64,000 nucleotides of DNA, from assembly GCF_000166135.1 (NCBI RefSeq), contig NC_014666.1:8420601-8484600 (forward strand). Reading direction: 5' to 3'. This document shows, in pieces, positions 17,330 through 26,103 of this stretch. The notes beneath the pieces were generated by a model, which saw only the letters and a list, made by a program, of their open reading frames with translations, made no database searches and had not been told where the DNA came from. Positions within the stretch are counted from its first letter, which is position 1. Every line of letters begins with the position of its first letter. Source of the DNA: Pseudofrankia inefficax (GTDB lineage Bacteria > Actinomycetota > Actinomycetes > Frankiales > Frankiaceae). The translations under genes were made by a program, and so were the position numbers.

Positions 17330-18829
17330 ATGGTGGGCGCACTGCTCGCCGGTGACCCGGTCGCGGCCGGCCCGGTCGCCCCGGCCGGCCTGTCCGGGCG
17401 ACCGGGACCGGTGGACACGCTCGCCGTCTGGGGTGATCCCGGGACGCTGCGCCGCCGCCCGCCCTACCGGATCGAGCGGGCGCACGACGCCGCCACCATC
17501 GCCGCCTACCACCGCCTGCGCCGGGCGGTGTTCGTTGACGAGCAGGGCCTGTTCGCCGACGGGCCGGCCGGTGACCTGGACGAGACCGACGAGGATCCGC
17601 GCACGACCGTGCTGGTCGCCCGGGCAGTCGGCGGGCCCCAGGAGGGCCAGGTGATCGGCGGCGTCCGGCTCGGCCCGACGGCGGCCTGGCCGGGACCGGA
17701 CATCGGCTGGTGGCAGGGCGGCCGGCTCGCCGTCCGGGCAGCCGCCCGCCAGCGCTACGCCGGCGTCGGCGGCGCGCTGGTCAGGGCCGCGTGCGCGCAC
17801 GCGGAGGCGGCCGGCGCACTGCGGTTCGACGCGACCGTCCAGCAGAGCCGGGAACGGTTCTTCGGCCGGCTCGGCTGGATGACGGTCGGGCCGACGACGG
17901 TCAACGGCGCCCCGCACGCGCTGATGCGCTGGCCGATCCACCGGGTCGCCATGCTCGCCGCGATCACCAAGGCGCCGCTGGGGGCGCTGCTCGGCGGGCT
18001 GCGCCCGGGCGGCACCGGCTTCGTCGGCGACGACGGCGCCCCGGTGCCGGGAACCGACATGGTGGCCGCCTGCGACGCCATCCTGCCGGCGATGGTCGAC
18101 CGGGACCCGTTCTGGGCCGGCTGGTGCGGGGTGCTGGTCAACCTGAACGACCTGGCCGCGATGGGCGCCCAGCCGCTCGGGCTGCTCGACGCGGTCGCGG
18201 GGCCGACGGAGTCCCGGGTCAGCCGGGTGCTGGCCGGGCTGCGGGCGGCTTCCGACGCGTTCGCGGTGCCGATCCTCGGCGGGCACAGCCAGCTCGGCGT
18301 GGCGTCGTCACTCGCCGTCACCGCCGTGGGACGGGCCGAGGAACCGATCCGGGCCGGTGCCGGCCTGCCGGGGCACGTCATCACCGTCACCGCCGACCTG
18401 GCCGGCGGCTGGCGCCCCGGCTACACCGGCCGACAGTGGGACTCGACCTCGACCCGGCGGACCGCGGAGCTGCGCGGCATGCTCTCGCTCACCGTCCGCC
18501 ACCGGCCGGTCGCGGCCAAGGACGTCAGCATGGCCGGGATCGTCGGCACCCTCGGCATGCTCGCCGAGTCCAGTGGCTGCTCGGCCGAGATCGACGTGGC
18601 GCGGGTGCCACGGCCGGCCGGAGTACCGGCCGGCGACTGGCTGACCTGCTTTCCCGGCTTCGCCATGGTCACGGCGGACGTCCCGGAGCGGCCGATGCCC
18701 GCGATGTCGCAGGCCGTCTCGGCCTGCTGCGGGCGGCTGGTGCCCGGCTCCGGCGTCTCGCTGCTGTGGCCGGACGGCCTGCGGACCCCCGTTCTCGGCG
18801 GCCACGTCACCGGGATGGGGCCCGCATGA
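17330..18829 (+). CDS. GNAT acetyltransferase - AIR-synthase-like fusion (MSMEG_0567 type)
   Basis: 499 residues in two domains. Residues about 40-205 are a GNAT-like acyltransferase (Y-R-I-E-R-A-H-D-A-A then V-I-G-G-V-R-L-G-P and the R-Y-A-G-V-G-G-A-L-V-R-A-A-C acetyl-CoA loop). Residues about 215-495 look like AIR synthase/PurM (D-M-V-A-A-C-D-A-I-L, V-N-L-N-D-L-A-A-M-G, I-L-G-G-H-S-Q-L), an ATP-using amide/amidine-forming or phosphorylating fold. In cyanobacteria the two domains are recalled as separate genes (Sll0785/Sll0787-like); in actinobacteria they are commonly fused. Starts six bases after the radical SAM stop. Confidence 0.8.
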   Translation: MVGALLAGDPVAAGPVAPAGLSGRPGPVDTLAVWGDPGTLRRRPPYRIERAHDAATIAAYHRLRRAVFVDEQGLFADGPAGDLDETDEDPRTTVLVARAVGGPQEGQVIGGVRLGPTAAWPGPDIGWWQGGRLAVRAAARQRYAGVGGALVRAACAHAEAAGALRFDATVQQSRERFFGRLGWMTVGPTTVNGAPHALMRWPIHRVAMLAAITKAPLGALLGGLRPGGTGFVGDDGAPVPGTDMVAACDAILPAMVDRDPFWAGWCGVLVNLNDLAAMGAQPLGLLDAVAGPTESRVSRVLAGLRAASDAFAVPILGGHSQLGVASSLAVTAVGRAEEPIRAGAGLPGHVITVTADLAGGWRPGYTGRQWDSTSTRRTAELRGMLSLTVRHRPVAAKDVSMAGIVGTLGMLAESSGCSAEIDVARVPRPAGVPAGDWLTCFPGFAMVTADVPERPMPAMSQAVSACCGRLVPGSGVSLLWPDGLRTPVLGGHVTGMGPA

Positions 18830-18934
18830 TCCAAAGCCAGAGCCCGGACGGTACCCGGGTTCGGGAACGAGACGGCCGACCTTCGACGGCTTGTGGTCGG
18901 CTGAGGACAGCGGTGGGGGGCAGGGGACCTGCGG

Positions 18935-19840
18935 ATGAGCGTCATGACCATCGGGGTGGTGTCCGATTCGTTCGGGCGGGACCTGGCCACGTGCTTCGAA
19001 CAGGTGGCCCGTTACATCGAGAAGGCGAGGGCGCAGGGCGTCCAGCTGCTCGCCCTGCCGGAGGCGGCGCTCGGCGGCTACCTGCCGGAGCTCGGCTCGA
19101 CCGACGACCCAGGGGTCGGCGAGCCCGCACCGTTGCTCGCGGCCGACGGGCCGCAGATCGCCCGCCTGGTCGAGCTGGCCGGCGACATGATCGTCTGCAT
19201 CGGCTACTCGGAACGGGCCGGAGCGCGCCGCTACAACAGCGCCGTCTGCGTCGGCGGCGGCGAAGTGCTCGGGCGTTACCGCAAGGTGCACCTGCCCCTG
19301 TCCGAGGGTGCTTCGTACGACGCGGGCACCGGATTCCACGCGTTCGACACGCCGCTCGGGCGGATCGGCATGATGATCTGCTACGACAAGGTCTTCCCCG
19401 AGGCGGCCCGTGGCCTGGCGCTCGACGGGGCGGAGATCATCGTCTGCCTGTCAGCCTGGCCGATGGCGCGCACCAAGCCGGCCGACACGCCGGCCGGCGA
19501 TCGCTGGCGCTTCCGATTCGACACCTTCGATGTGGCCCGCGCGTTGGAGAACCAGGTGGTCTTCGTGTCGGCGAACCAGGTCGGCCGGTTCGGGACGCTG
19601 ACGTTCGTCGGCAACTCGAAGATCCTGCACGCGGACGGCACGGAGCTCGCCGCGACCGGCGAGGAGCCAGGGATGGCCGTCGCCCGCCTGGACGTCGACG
19701 AGGCGCTGTTCGTCGCCCGGCGCGGCCTGAACCACCTGCGCGCCCGGCGCCCGGACGCCTACGACACCCAGTGCCTGCTGGCCGGCGAGCCGCTGCTGCG
19801 CCAGCCACCCCGGCTCATCCCGCCGGCACGCACCGGCTGA
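18935..19840 (+). CDS. nit1: Nit1 family nitrilase
   Basis: 301 residues with the nitrilase catalytic triad E43 (L-A-L-P-E-A-A-L), K117 (Y-R-K-V-H-L) and C149 (M-M-I-C-Y-D-K-V-F-P-E). Nitrilases hydrolyse nitriles to carboxylate and ammonia, or amides in related branches. Its place next to the radical SAM, AIR-synthase-like and Sll0783-like genes identifies the Nit1 (Sll0784-like) branch. In pseudomonads the cluster is reported to be needed for growth on cyanide as nitrogen source. Start: AGGGGA eight bases upstream of the ATG at 18935. A 105-base gap precedes it, unusually long for this cluster. Confidence 0.85.
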   Translation: MSVMTIGVVSDSFGRDLATCFEQVARYIEKARAQGVQLLALPEAALGGYLPELGSTDDPGVGEPAPLLAADGPQIARLVELAGDMIVCIGYSERAGARRYNSAVCVGGGEVLGRYRKVHLPLSEGASYDAGTGFHAFDTPLGRIGMMICYDKVFPEAARGLALDGAEIIVCLSAWPMARTKPADTPAGDRWRFRFDTFDVARALENQVVFVSANQVGRFGTLTFVGNSKILHADGTELAATGEEPGMAVARLDVDEALFVARRGLNHLRARRPDAYDTQCLLAGEPLLRQPPRLIPPARTG

Positions 19841-19880
19841 CCCGTTCGCCGGCTGACCCACGTGCCGGCTGACCCACTGT
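19833..19880. repeat. Three 16-base tandem repeats after the nitrilase gene
   Basis: The 11-base core CCGGCTGACCC occurs at 19833-19843, 19849-19859 and 19865-19875, a strict period of 16. The first copy includes the nitrilase stop codon (TGA, 19838-19840). The repeat fills most of the gap before the FAD-dependent gene. No function is evident. Confidence 0.8.
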
Positions 19881-19893
19881 CTGCAGGGAGACG

Positions 19894-21507
19894 ATGCCCG
19901 CCATGACCCTCGCGGCCACCGAACGTGTCGTGATCGTCGGCGCCGGCGCCGCTGGTCTGCTGGCCGCGGTGTTCCTCGCCCGTGCCGGCCGCCAGGTGCT
20001 GGTCGTCGACCGGGACGCCGCCACGCCGCCCGGGGCGGGCGAGCCCCGGCCGGGGGTGCCACAGGCGCGCCATTCGCACGCCTACCTGGCCCGGTTCCGG
20101 GCGCTGCTCACGCAGCGGGCGCCGGACCTGCTGGCCCGGCTGCTGGCCGCGGGGGCGCGCGAGATCTCGCTCGCGCGGACCGCTCCCGCCGAGATCCGCC
20201 GGTCCCTGGCGGCCGCCCCGGCCGGGCCGGGTGCCGGCGTCCCGGGGCTGCCCGCCGATGCGGGCGAGCTGGTGGTGCTCGGCGCCCGGCGCTCCCTGCT
20301 CGACGACGTGCTGCGCACCGCGGCGCTGGCCGAGCCTGGGGTCACGATCCGGGACGGCTGCCGGGTCACCGGCCTGGTGACCGCCCCGGCCTCCGCTGGC
20401 GGGGTGCCCTGGGTACGCGGCGTGCGCCTCGCCGACGGGACCAGCATCGCGGCCGACCTGGTCGTCGACGCGGGCGGGCGGCGCTCGCCACTGCGGGACC
20501 TGCTCGCGGCGACCGGCGCGCCGCTGCCGGCCGGGCTGGAGGCGCCGTGCGGCATCACCTACTACTCGCGGTTCTACGCCCGGGGTGGCGACCGCTCGCT
20601 CGCCACCGAGCTCAACCGCGGCCACACCGCGGGCGCGTCCTTCGACCGCTACTCCTGCCTGGTCTTTCCGGCCGACAACGACGTCTTCTCGGTGACCTTC
20701 GGCGTGCTGCCAGAGGACGCGGAGCTGCGGGTGCTGCGCCACGGCGCCGCGTTCGACGCGGCGGTCCGGGCGATCGGCCCGGTCGCGCCCTGGCTGGACG
20801 TGAAGCCGGCCCTCGCTCCCAGGGAACTCGACCCCACGGAACTCGACCCCGCGGAACCGGCCGCCGAACCGCTGGGCCCGGTCGCCGCGATGGCCGGGCT
20901 GCACAACCGGTTCCACCCCTGGGTCGCCGACGGCCAGCCGGCGGTGCTGGGCCTGCTGCCCATCGGCGACGCCGCGATGATCACCAATCCGGCCCACACC
21001 CGGGGCACCACGCTCGCCGCGCTCACCGCCGCGTGGCTGACGGACGTCGTCACCGGCACGCCCGACCCGGCCGAGCGCGCGCTTCGCCTCGACGCCACCA
21101 TGCGGGCCGAGGCACTGCCCTGGTACCACGACTCCCTCGCCCAGGACGCCGCGCGCCTCTCCCGCTGGCGCCCGTCGACCGCCGTCGCCCCTGCTCCCCG
21201 CAGCCCGGACGAGGCCGGTACCTACGAGGCCGGCGCGGGCCCGCAGGCGGTGACGAACGGGGAGGCCTTCCTCGCCTCCGCCCGCGACCCGGTCGTCTGG
21301 CACGCGTTCACCCGGCTGCAGAACCTGCTGGCCCTGCCCTCGGACGTGCTCGCCGACCCGGGGATCGTCGCCAGGGTCCGCGCGGTCCAGGCGTCCGGCT
21401 GGCGCCCCGTGCCGGCACCCGGGCCCAGCCATGCCGACCTCGTCGCGACGGCGGGGGCCGCGCTCGCCCGCGCGGGCGGCAGCCAGGCCCCGGACGGGTC
21501 ACCGTGA
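19894..21507 (+). CDS. FAD-dependent oxidoreductase (hydroxylase/halogenase-like superfamily)
   Basis: 537 residues. The Rossmann motif G-A-G-A-A-G (near residue 19) with the ribose acid in V-V-D-R-D binds FAD. R-P-G-V-P-Q-A-R-H-S-H (near 50) is characteristic of the geranylgeranyl reductase/halogenase/squalene-epoxidase-like group. A later G-D-A segment (L-L-P-I-G-D-A-A) is the second FAD motif. In known Nit1 clusters a flavin oxidoreductase (MSMEG_0569) occupies this place, but this protein's P-Q-A-R-H-S-H motif suggests a different family. Stop and downstream GTG overlap (GTGA), so it is coupled to the glycosyltransferase gene. Confidence 0.75.
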   Translation: MPAMTLAATERVVIVGAGAAGLLAAVFLARAGRQVLVVDRDAATPPGAGEPRPGVPQARHSHAYLARFRALLTQRAPDLLARLLAAGAREISLARTAPAEIRRSLAAAPAGPGAGVPGLPADAGELVVLGARRSLLDDVLRTAALAEPGVTIRDGCRVTGLVTAPASAGGVPWVRGVRLADGTSIAADLVVDAGGRRSPLRDLLAATGAPLPAGLEAPCGITYYSRFYARGGDRSLATELNRGHTAGASFDRYSCLVFPADNDVFSVTFGVLPEDAELRVLRHGAAFDAAVRAIGPVAPWLDVKPALAPRELDPTELDPAEPAAEPLGPVAAMAGLHNRFHPWVADGQPAVLGLLPIGDAAMITNPAHTRGTTLAALTAAWLTDVVTGTPDPAERALRLDATMRAEALPWYHDSLAQDAARLSRWRPSTAVAPAPRSPDEAGTYEAGAGPQAVTNGEAFLASARDPVVWHAFTRLQNLLALPSDVLADPGIVARVRAVQASGWRPVPAPGPSHADLVATAGAALARAGGSQAPDGSP

Positions 21508-22697
21508 GCTGGACCCCCGGCGACGGCCCGCTGCGGATCGCGTTGCTGACCTACTCGACGAAGGCGCGCGGCGGGGTCGTCGCCACTCTCTGCCTGGCCG
21601 AGGCACTGGCCCGCGCCGGCCACCGTGTCGACGTGTGGACCCTCGCCCGCGGCGGTGATGGCGCCTTCTTCCGGCCGGTCGACGCCGGGGTGACGGTCCG
21701 CGCGGTGCCGTTCCCTGACCGGGCGGGCGAGTCCGTCGGAGACCGGGTGCTGCGCTCGATCGAGGTCCTCGGCGCCGCTTTCGGAGATCATCACTCGGCG
21801 GCCGGCGGTGACGACGCGACCGGCGGGTATGACGTCATCCACGCGCAGGACTGCATCAGCGCGAACGCGGTGCCGGACTGCGTACGGACCGTCCACCACC
21901 TCGACGCGTTCACCACGCCGGAGCTGGTCACCTGCCACGAACGGGCGCTGCGCCGGCCGTTCGCGCATGTCTGCGTGTCGGCGGCGGTCGCGGTGGAACT
22001 CGCGGCCGGCTGGGGCATCGAGGCACACGTGATCCCCAACGGAGTCGAGTCGGCCCGGTTCGCCGCCGCGGCCGGCCCGGCGGCGGCCGGGGCCCGGGCC
22101 AGGTGGCGCGGGCGGCTCGGCCGGTACGTGCTGGCGGTCGGTGGAATCGAGCCGCGCAAGGGCACCGTGGACCTCGTCGAGGCGATGTCCCTGCTGCGTG
22201 ACCGCCTCCCGGCCGGTGAGCCGGCGCCAGCGCTGGTCGTCGCGGGCGGCGAGACGCTGTTCGACTACCGGGACTACCGCGCCCGGGTGCTGGCCCGGGC
22301 CGCCGAGCTGGGCGTCGAACCCGTGCTGCTCGGCCCGGTGGACCACGCGGAACTCCCGTCGCTGGTCGCGGCGGCCGCCGTGTTCGCGTTCCCGTCCGTC
22401 AAGGAGGGCTTCGGCCTGGCCGCGCTGGAGGCGCTGGCGGCCGGCGTGCCGGTGGTGGCCAGCGACCTGCCAGTGCTGCGGGAGGTCTTCGCCGGTGCCG
22501 TCAGCTTCGCCGACGGGCCGGCGGAGCTCGCCGCGGCGCTCGCCGCGTCCCTCACGGCCCCGGACCCGGGGCGTCGCGCGGCCGGCGACTCGCTCGCCGC
22601 CCGGCACAGCTGGGACGCGGCCGCGGCCGCCCATGCCGAGCTGTACCGCGGTCTCCTCGCGCAGCGGCGGCCGGCCGTCTCTCCCACAGGTCCCTGA
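21504..22697 (+). CDS. Glycosyltransferase family 4, MSMEG_0565 type
   Basis: 397-residue GT-B glycosyltransferase. L-L-T-Y-S-T-K-A-R-G-G-V-V opens the acceptor domain; D-V-I-H-A-Q-D-C-I-S-A-N near 110, V-R-T-V-H-H-L-D-A-F-T near 127 and V-I-P-N-G-V near 176 match my recollection of the MSMEG_0565 family of Nit1 clusters. Donor-side P-S-V-K-E-G-F-G-L-A-A-L-E-A is the family-4 E-x7-E motif. The GTG at 21504 overlaps the preceding stop. Its presence implies that the cluster product, or a carrier of it, is glycosylated; the donor is not known. Confidence 0.85.
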   Translation: MSWTPGDGPLRIALLTYSTKARGGVVATLCLAEALARAGHRVDVWTLARGGDGAFFRPVDAGVTVRAVPFPDRAGESVGDRVLRSIEVLGAAFGDHHSAAGGDDATGGYDVIHAQDCISANAVPDCVRTVHHLDAFTTPELVTCHERALRRPFAHVCVSAAVAVELAAGWGIEAHVIPNGVESARFAAAAGPAAAGARARWRGRLGRYVLAVGGIEPRKGTVDLVEAMSLLRDRLPAGEPAPALVVAGGETLFDYRDYRARVLARAAELGVEPVLLGPVDHAELPSLVAAAAVFAFPSVKEGFGLAALEALAAGVPVVASDLPVLREVFAGAVSFADGPAELAAALAASLTAPDPGRRAAGDSLAARHSWDAAAAAHAELYRGLLAQRRPAVSPTGP

Positions 22698-22836
22698 GGC
22701 GACTGTCCACGAAGGTGTTGACCATGCCTTGGCGGCGTTAGGCTCACCAGGCAGGATGGTTCGGTCCGACCCGGACCTTCCAGCAGACCTAGCAGCGCGC
22801 GGGCAGTCGACAAGCCGAAGAGGCGGATAGCGGGAG

Positions 22837-23724
22837 ATGAACGAGGAAGCGCCGCCCTGGTACGACCACGCGTTGGACGACCGGCCCGAGCACTTCGAGG
22901 TCGAGGTCCAGGGCGCGCGGATCACCTACCGATGCTGGGGCGGGCCACCCGAGCTGCCGGCCATCGTGCTCGTGCACGGTGGTGCCGCGCACGCCGGCTG
23001 GTGGGACCACATCGCCCCGCTGATCCCGGACGAGTACCGGGTCGTCGCGCTGGACCTCTCCGGGCACGGTGACAGCGACCGGCGCGACGACTACACGCTG
23101 TCCATGTGGGCGGCCGAGGTCATCGGCGTGATCGACGACGCGGGCATCAGCTCACCGCCGATCGTCATCGGGCACAGCATGGGCGGCTGGGTCACGATCA
23201 CCACCGCGGCGGAGCACCCGGACCGGGTCGCCGGCATCGTGCTCATCGACTCGCCGGTCACCGAGTTCACGCCGGAGGAAGCCGCGGCGCGCGACCGGAC
23301 GGCGTTCGGGCCGCTGCGGGTGTACACGACCGCCGCCGACGCGCTCGCCCGGTTCCGCACGGTCCCGCAGCAGACGCACACCCTGCCCTACGTGATCGAG
23401 CACATCGCGCGCGGCTCGATCGGCTCGGTCGAGGGCGGCTGGACCTGGAAGTTCGACCCGAACGTGTTCGGCAACCGGACCCCGGCGCCCGAGGCGCTGC
23501 ACAAGGTCCACTGCCGCGTGGCGCTGTTCCGGGCCGAGAACGGGCTGGTCACCTCGGACATCGGCGACCAGATGTACAACCTGCTCGGCCGGGTCGCCCC
23601 GGTGATCGAGATCCCGCTCGCCGGCCACCACGTCATGCTCGACCAGCCGCTCCTGCTGGTCACCGGCATCCGTACGATCCTGGCCGACTGGGAGCACTCC
23701 TCCCCCCAGGAACGCACCGACTGA
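22837..23724 (+). CDS. Alpha/beta hydrolase
   Basis: 295 residues. Oxyanion-hole motif L-V-H-G-G (near residue 47), nucleophile elbow G-H-S-M-G-G (serine near residue 112) and catalytic histidine in L-A-G-H-H-V-M-L-D near 265 form a complete serine hydrolase site. It may be an esterase, lactonase or peptidase. Starts 139 bases after the glycosyltransferase in the same direction, so it may be the last gene of the Nit1-type unit or separate. It faces the leftward hydrolase gene with only 10 bases between the stops. Confidence 0.8.
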   Translation: MNEEAPPWYDHALDDRPEHFEVEVQGARITYRCWGGPPELPAIVLVHGGAAHAGWWDHIAPLIPDEYRVVALDLSGHGDSDRRDDYTLSMWAAEVIGVIDDAGISSPPIVIGHSMGGWVTITTAAEHPDRVAGIVLIDSPVTEFTPEEAAARDRTAFGPLRVYTTAADALARFRTVPQQTHTLPYVIEHIARGSIGSVEGGWTWKFDPNVFGNRTPAPEALHKVHCRVALFRAENGLVTSDIGDQMYNLLGRVAPVIEIPLAGHHVMLDQPLLLVTGIRTILADWEHSSPQERTD

Positions 23725-23734
23725 GCCTCGGCGC

Positions 23735-24604
23735 TTAGGCGAGTGCTTCCTGGGCCCACTTGCGCAGGGTTGGGGCCAGGAGGGGCCAGCGGGTGAAGGC
23801 GCTGCCGGCGGTCGCGGCCTCGGCCTGGCGTTCCAGGTACTCGCGGTCGCCCCACGGCGGCTCGACCAGCCGGGCGTTCGGGAGCAGGTCGGCGACGGCC
23901 TCGGAGGTCGCCCTCGGGTGGAACGGGTCGCTGGCCCCACCGCGAAAGATCAGCGCGGGCGCGGTCACCGCGCGGGCCTCGGCGTCGGTGAGGCCGGGCA
24001 CCCGCTCGTCGGACCTGGGGGCGTAGGCCGTGATCCAGCGCTGCAGGGTCTCCAGGAACTCGGCCCGGTCCGTGTCGAGGATCCGCTGGCGGTTGCCGGG
24101 GTTGGCCGCGATCGTCCCGGCCCACTCGGGCAGGTCGGCGACGGCGGCCAGGTCCCGCGTCCAGGCCGTGGTGATGCTCGCGGTGTAGTAGGCGTTTCCC
24201 AGCAGCATGAGGCCCATCGGCCCGCCGCTGATCCACCAGAGCGCCAGGCCCGCGGCCACCTCGGGGTGCCGGGCCGCGGTCAGCAGCGAGACGCGGGTGC
24301 CGACGGTCGCGCCGGCCAGCACCGCGGGCCCGAGGTCGAGGTGGGTGAGCAGCCCGGCGAGTGTGTCGGCGTGCAGCTCGGGCTCACTCGCCCCGGCGAA
24401 GCACACGTCGGACGCACCCGAGTTGGGCTTGTCCCAGACGAGAGCCCGGTCGCCGTCCGCGACCAGCGCCGCGGCCAGCTCGGCCACCCCAGGGGTCTCC
24501 CTGGTGAACCGCCCGCCCGTCGTGATCACCCACAACGGCCCGTCGTTCTCGGCGCCGACCAGCTCGTAGGCGACCCGCAGCCCGTCGACCGTCGCGAACG
24601 CCAT
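23735..24604 (-). CDS. Alpha/beta-hydrolase-fold protein with threonine at the nucleophile position
   Basis: 289 residues of alpha/beta hydrolase type (D-K-P-N-S-G-A-S-D near 62; oxyanion-side T-T-G-G near 29; C-terminal L-V-E-P-P-W-G-D). At the nucleophile elbow, where G-x-S-x-G is expected, the sequence is G-A-T-V-G (threonine near residue 99). This could be a threonine nucleophile, an inactive enzyme, or a non-hydrolytic member. Its start overlaps the stop of the upstream DUF427-thioesterase gene (TGATG), so the two form an operon. Confidence 0.65.
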   Translation of the reverse strand: MAFATVDGLRVAYELVGAENDGPLWVITTGGRFTRETPGVAELAAALVADGDRALVWDKPNSGASDVCFAGASEPELHADTLAGLLTHLDLGPAVLAGATVGTRVSLLTAARHPEVAAGLALWWISGGPMGLMLLGNAYYTASITTAWTRDLAAVADLPEWAGTIAANPGNRQRILDTDRAEFLETLQRWITAYAPRSDERVPGLTDAEARAVTAPALIFRGGASDPFHPRATSEAVADLLPNARLVEPPWGDREYLERQAEAATAGSAFTRWPLLAPTLRKWAQEALA

Positions 24605-25935
24605 CAGATGGCGGTCTTGTCACTGTGGTGGAACCTGGCCTCCAGGCCACGCAGGGTCGCGTCGACGGTGAACGACGCGACCAGCGCACCCGCCTCGGTG
24701 TAGACCCGGCATTCCGCGTGCGCCATCCCGTCGCCGACGAACGTCGAGTGGTGGTGGTAGCGCATCCACTGGTCGGCCCGGATGTCGGCGTGCAGCGAGA
24801 TCCCGATCGCGCTGATGCCCATCGACAGGGTGCGGTGGGCCTGGTCCTGGCCGAAGCCGGCGTGCGGGCGCATCGCGGCGGCGAGCGACATGTGCCCGGT
24901 GAACTGGGCGAGCAGGCCGGCGTGCAGGGCCGGGTCGGCCGGTACCTCGCGGAACCTCACCCAGGCGTCGAGGGTCGGCGGGCCGACCGGCGCGTTCGAG
25001 TCGTTGTTGTACGCCGCGTCCACGACCCGCAGATCACGACCGGTGACCGACATGTCGTAGGGAACCGCGTCGTACGGTCCGGCGACCGGCGGCGTCGCGT
25101 CCTCGTGCCGGAAGACGTCGGCCGCGGTGACGTCGAGCAGCATGTTGACGCTGGCCCGGCGCCTGCCGTCCTGGCTGACATGGACCAGCACCGCGCTGAA
25201 CGTCCGGCCGGAGCTGAGGTCCTCAAGGTCGAACTCAAGGGGAAGCCTGGTGTCGGCGACGCGGTACATCGTCAGCTGCGCCGACACGACGCGACGGCCG
25301 CCGGTGTGCCGCATCGCGGCGACGATCGCCTGGCCGAGGATCTGGCTCGCCTCGACGACCGACCGGGCCGCGAACGGCCGGATGGCGCTCACCTGGCGGC
25401 GCTCGCCGACGGCCCGCAGGTCCATCATGTCGATGAGGTCGGCGGCGTCCCCCCAGTTCGGGAACTGCTTCACGGACGCCTCGCGGGGGTCCTCGCCCGC
25501 GACGAGGTCGACGATCTCGACGCGCACCCGGTCGTGGTCGAAGGCGACCAGCTCCGCGAGCCAGTCCAGGCCGGGCGCCGGTTCGGTGAAGCTCCACACC
25601 GCGTCCTGGCCGTCGACCAGGCCGTCGCCGCCGGCGTGCTCCGGGTCCTCCCACTCGGGCCGCGGCGCCGGCGACTTCCCGTCGAGCGTCCAGAGCCGGG
25701 CGGTGCCCTTGACCGGGCAGACGGCCTGGCCACCCGCCGCGCCGACCAGCTCGAACCGGACATCCGCGGTCGGGAAGTACAGCTCGGGCGACCGTCCGGG
25801 CTCGGTCACCCGGACGGCGGCCGTCGACTCGGCGACCAGCCGTCCATCCCACCAGGCCCGAGCCCGATATCGACACGGAACGTGGTCAATCGCCTGCGCC
25901 GAGTCCGGTCCCGCGTCGTTCGTCACTGGCAGCAC
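24604..25935 (-). CDS. DUF427 - acyl-CoA thioesterase II fusion
   Basis: About 443 residues with two parts. Residues 15-115 match DUF427 (R-A-R-A-W-W-D-G-R-L-V-A-E-S then Y-F-P-T-A-D-V-R-F-E). The rest resembles a TesB-like double hot-dog thioesterase: F-A-A-R-S-V-V-E-A-S-Q-I-L-G-Q near 195, V-Y-N-style F-T-G-H-M-S-L-A-A-A-M-R-P-H near 340, and a terminal S-I-S-L-H-A-D-I-R-A-D-Q-W-M-R-Y-H-H segment. The hydrolase part would cleave acyl-CoA thioesters. GTG 25935 is one of several possible starts (25926, 26010). Coupled to the downstream hydrolase. Confidence 0.65.
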   Translation of the reverse strand: MLPVTNDAGPDSAQAIDHVPCRYRARAWWDGRLVAESTAAVRVTEPGRSPELYFPTADVRFELVGAAGGQAVCPVKGTARLWTLDGKSPAPRPEWEDPEHAGGDGLVDGQDAVWSFTEPAPGLDWLAELVAFDHDRVRVEIVDLVAGEDPREASVKQFPNWGDAADLIDMMDLRAVGERRQVSAIRPFAARSVVEASQILGQAIVAAMRHTGGRRVVSAQLTMYRVADTRLPLEFDLEDLSSGRTFSAVLVHVSQDGRRRASVNMLLDVTAADVFRHEDATPPVAGPYDAVPYDMSVTGRDLRVVDAAYNNDSNAPVGPPTLDAWVRFREVPADPALHAGLLAQFTGHMSLAAAMRPHAGFGQDQAHRTLSMGISAIGISLHADIRADQWMRYHHHSTFVGDGMAHAECRVYTEAGALVASFTVDATLRGLEARFHHSDKTAI

Positions 25936-26103
25936 GTCCCGAAAGGCTAGTACCCACCACCCCCACACGCCCGTTCTGCGCCGCCCTCTACCGCGGCCAC
26001 CCGAAACCACGCAAGGTAACCAATCACGTACGGCTGTACGGCCCGTAGAACCCCGAACGCGCCCCTCCCGGTAGCCGGGGAACCCCGTTCGGGACGACCC
26101 GCC

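Noticed and set aside
16043..18286. Long leftward open frame (747 codons) antisense to the radical SAM and acetyltransferase genes
   Set aside because: Translation is Arg/Pro/Gly-rich without domains; the rightward genes have clear family motifs. A G+C-driven shadow.
18826..18934. Small MSMEG_0570-type gene between the fusion protein and nitrilase
   Set aside because: Only a poor frame starts at 18826 (M-I-Q-S-Q-S-P) and it runs into Arg/Gly-rich sequence; no MSMEG_0570-like pattern.
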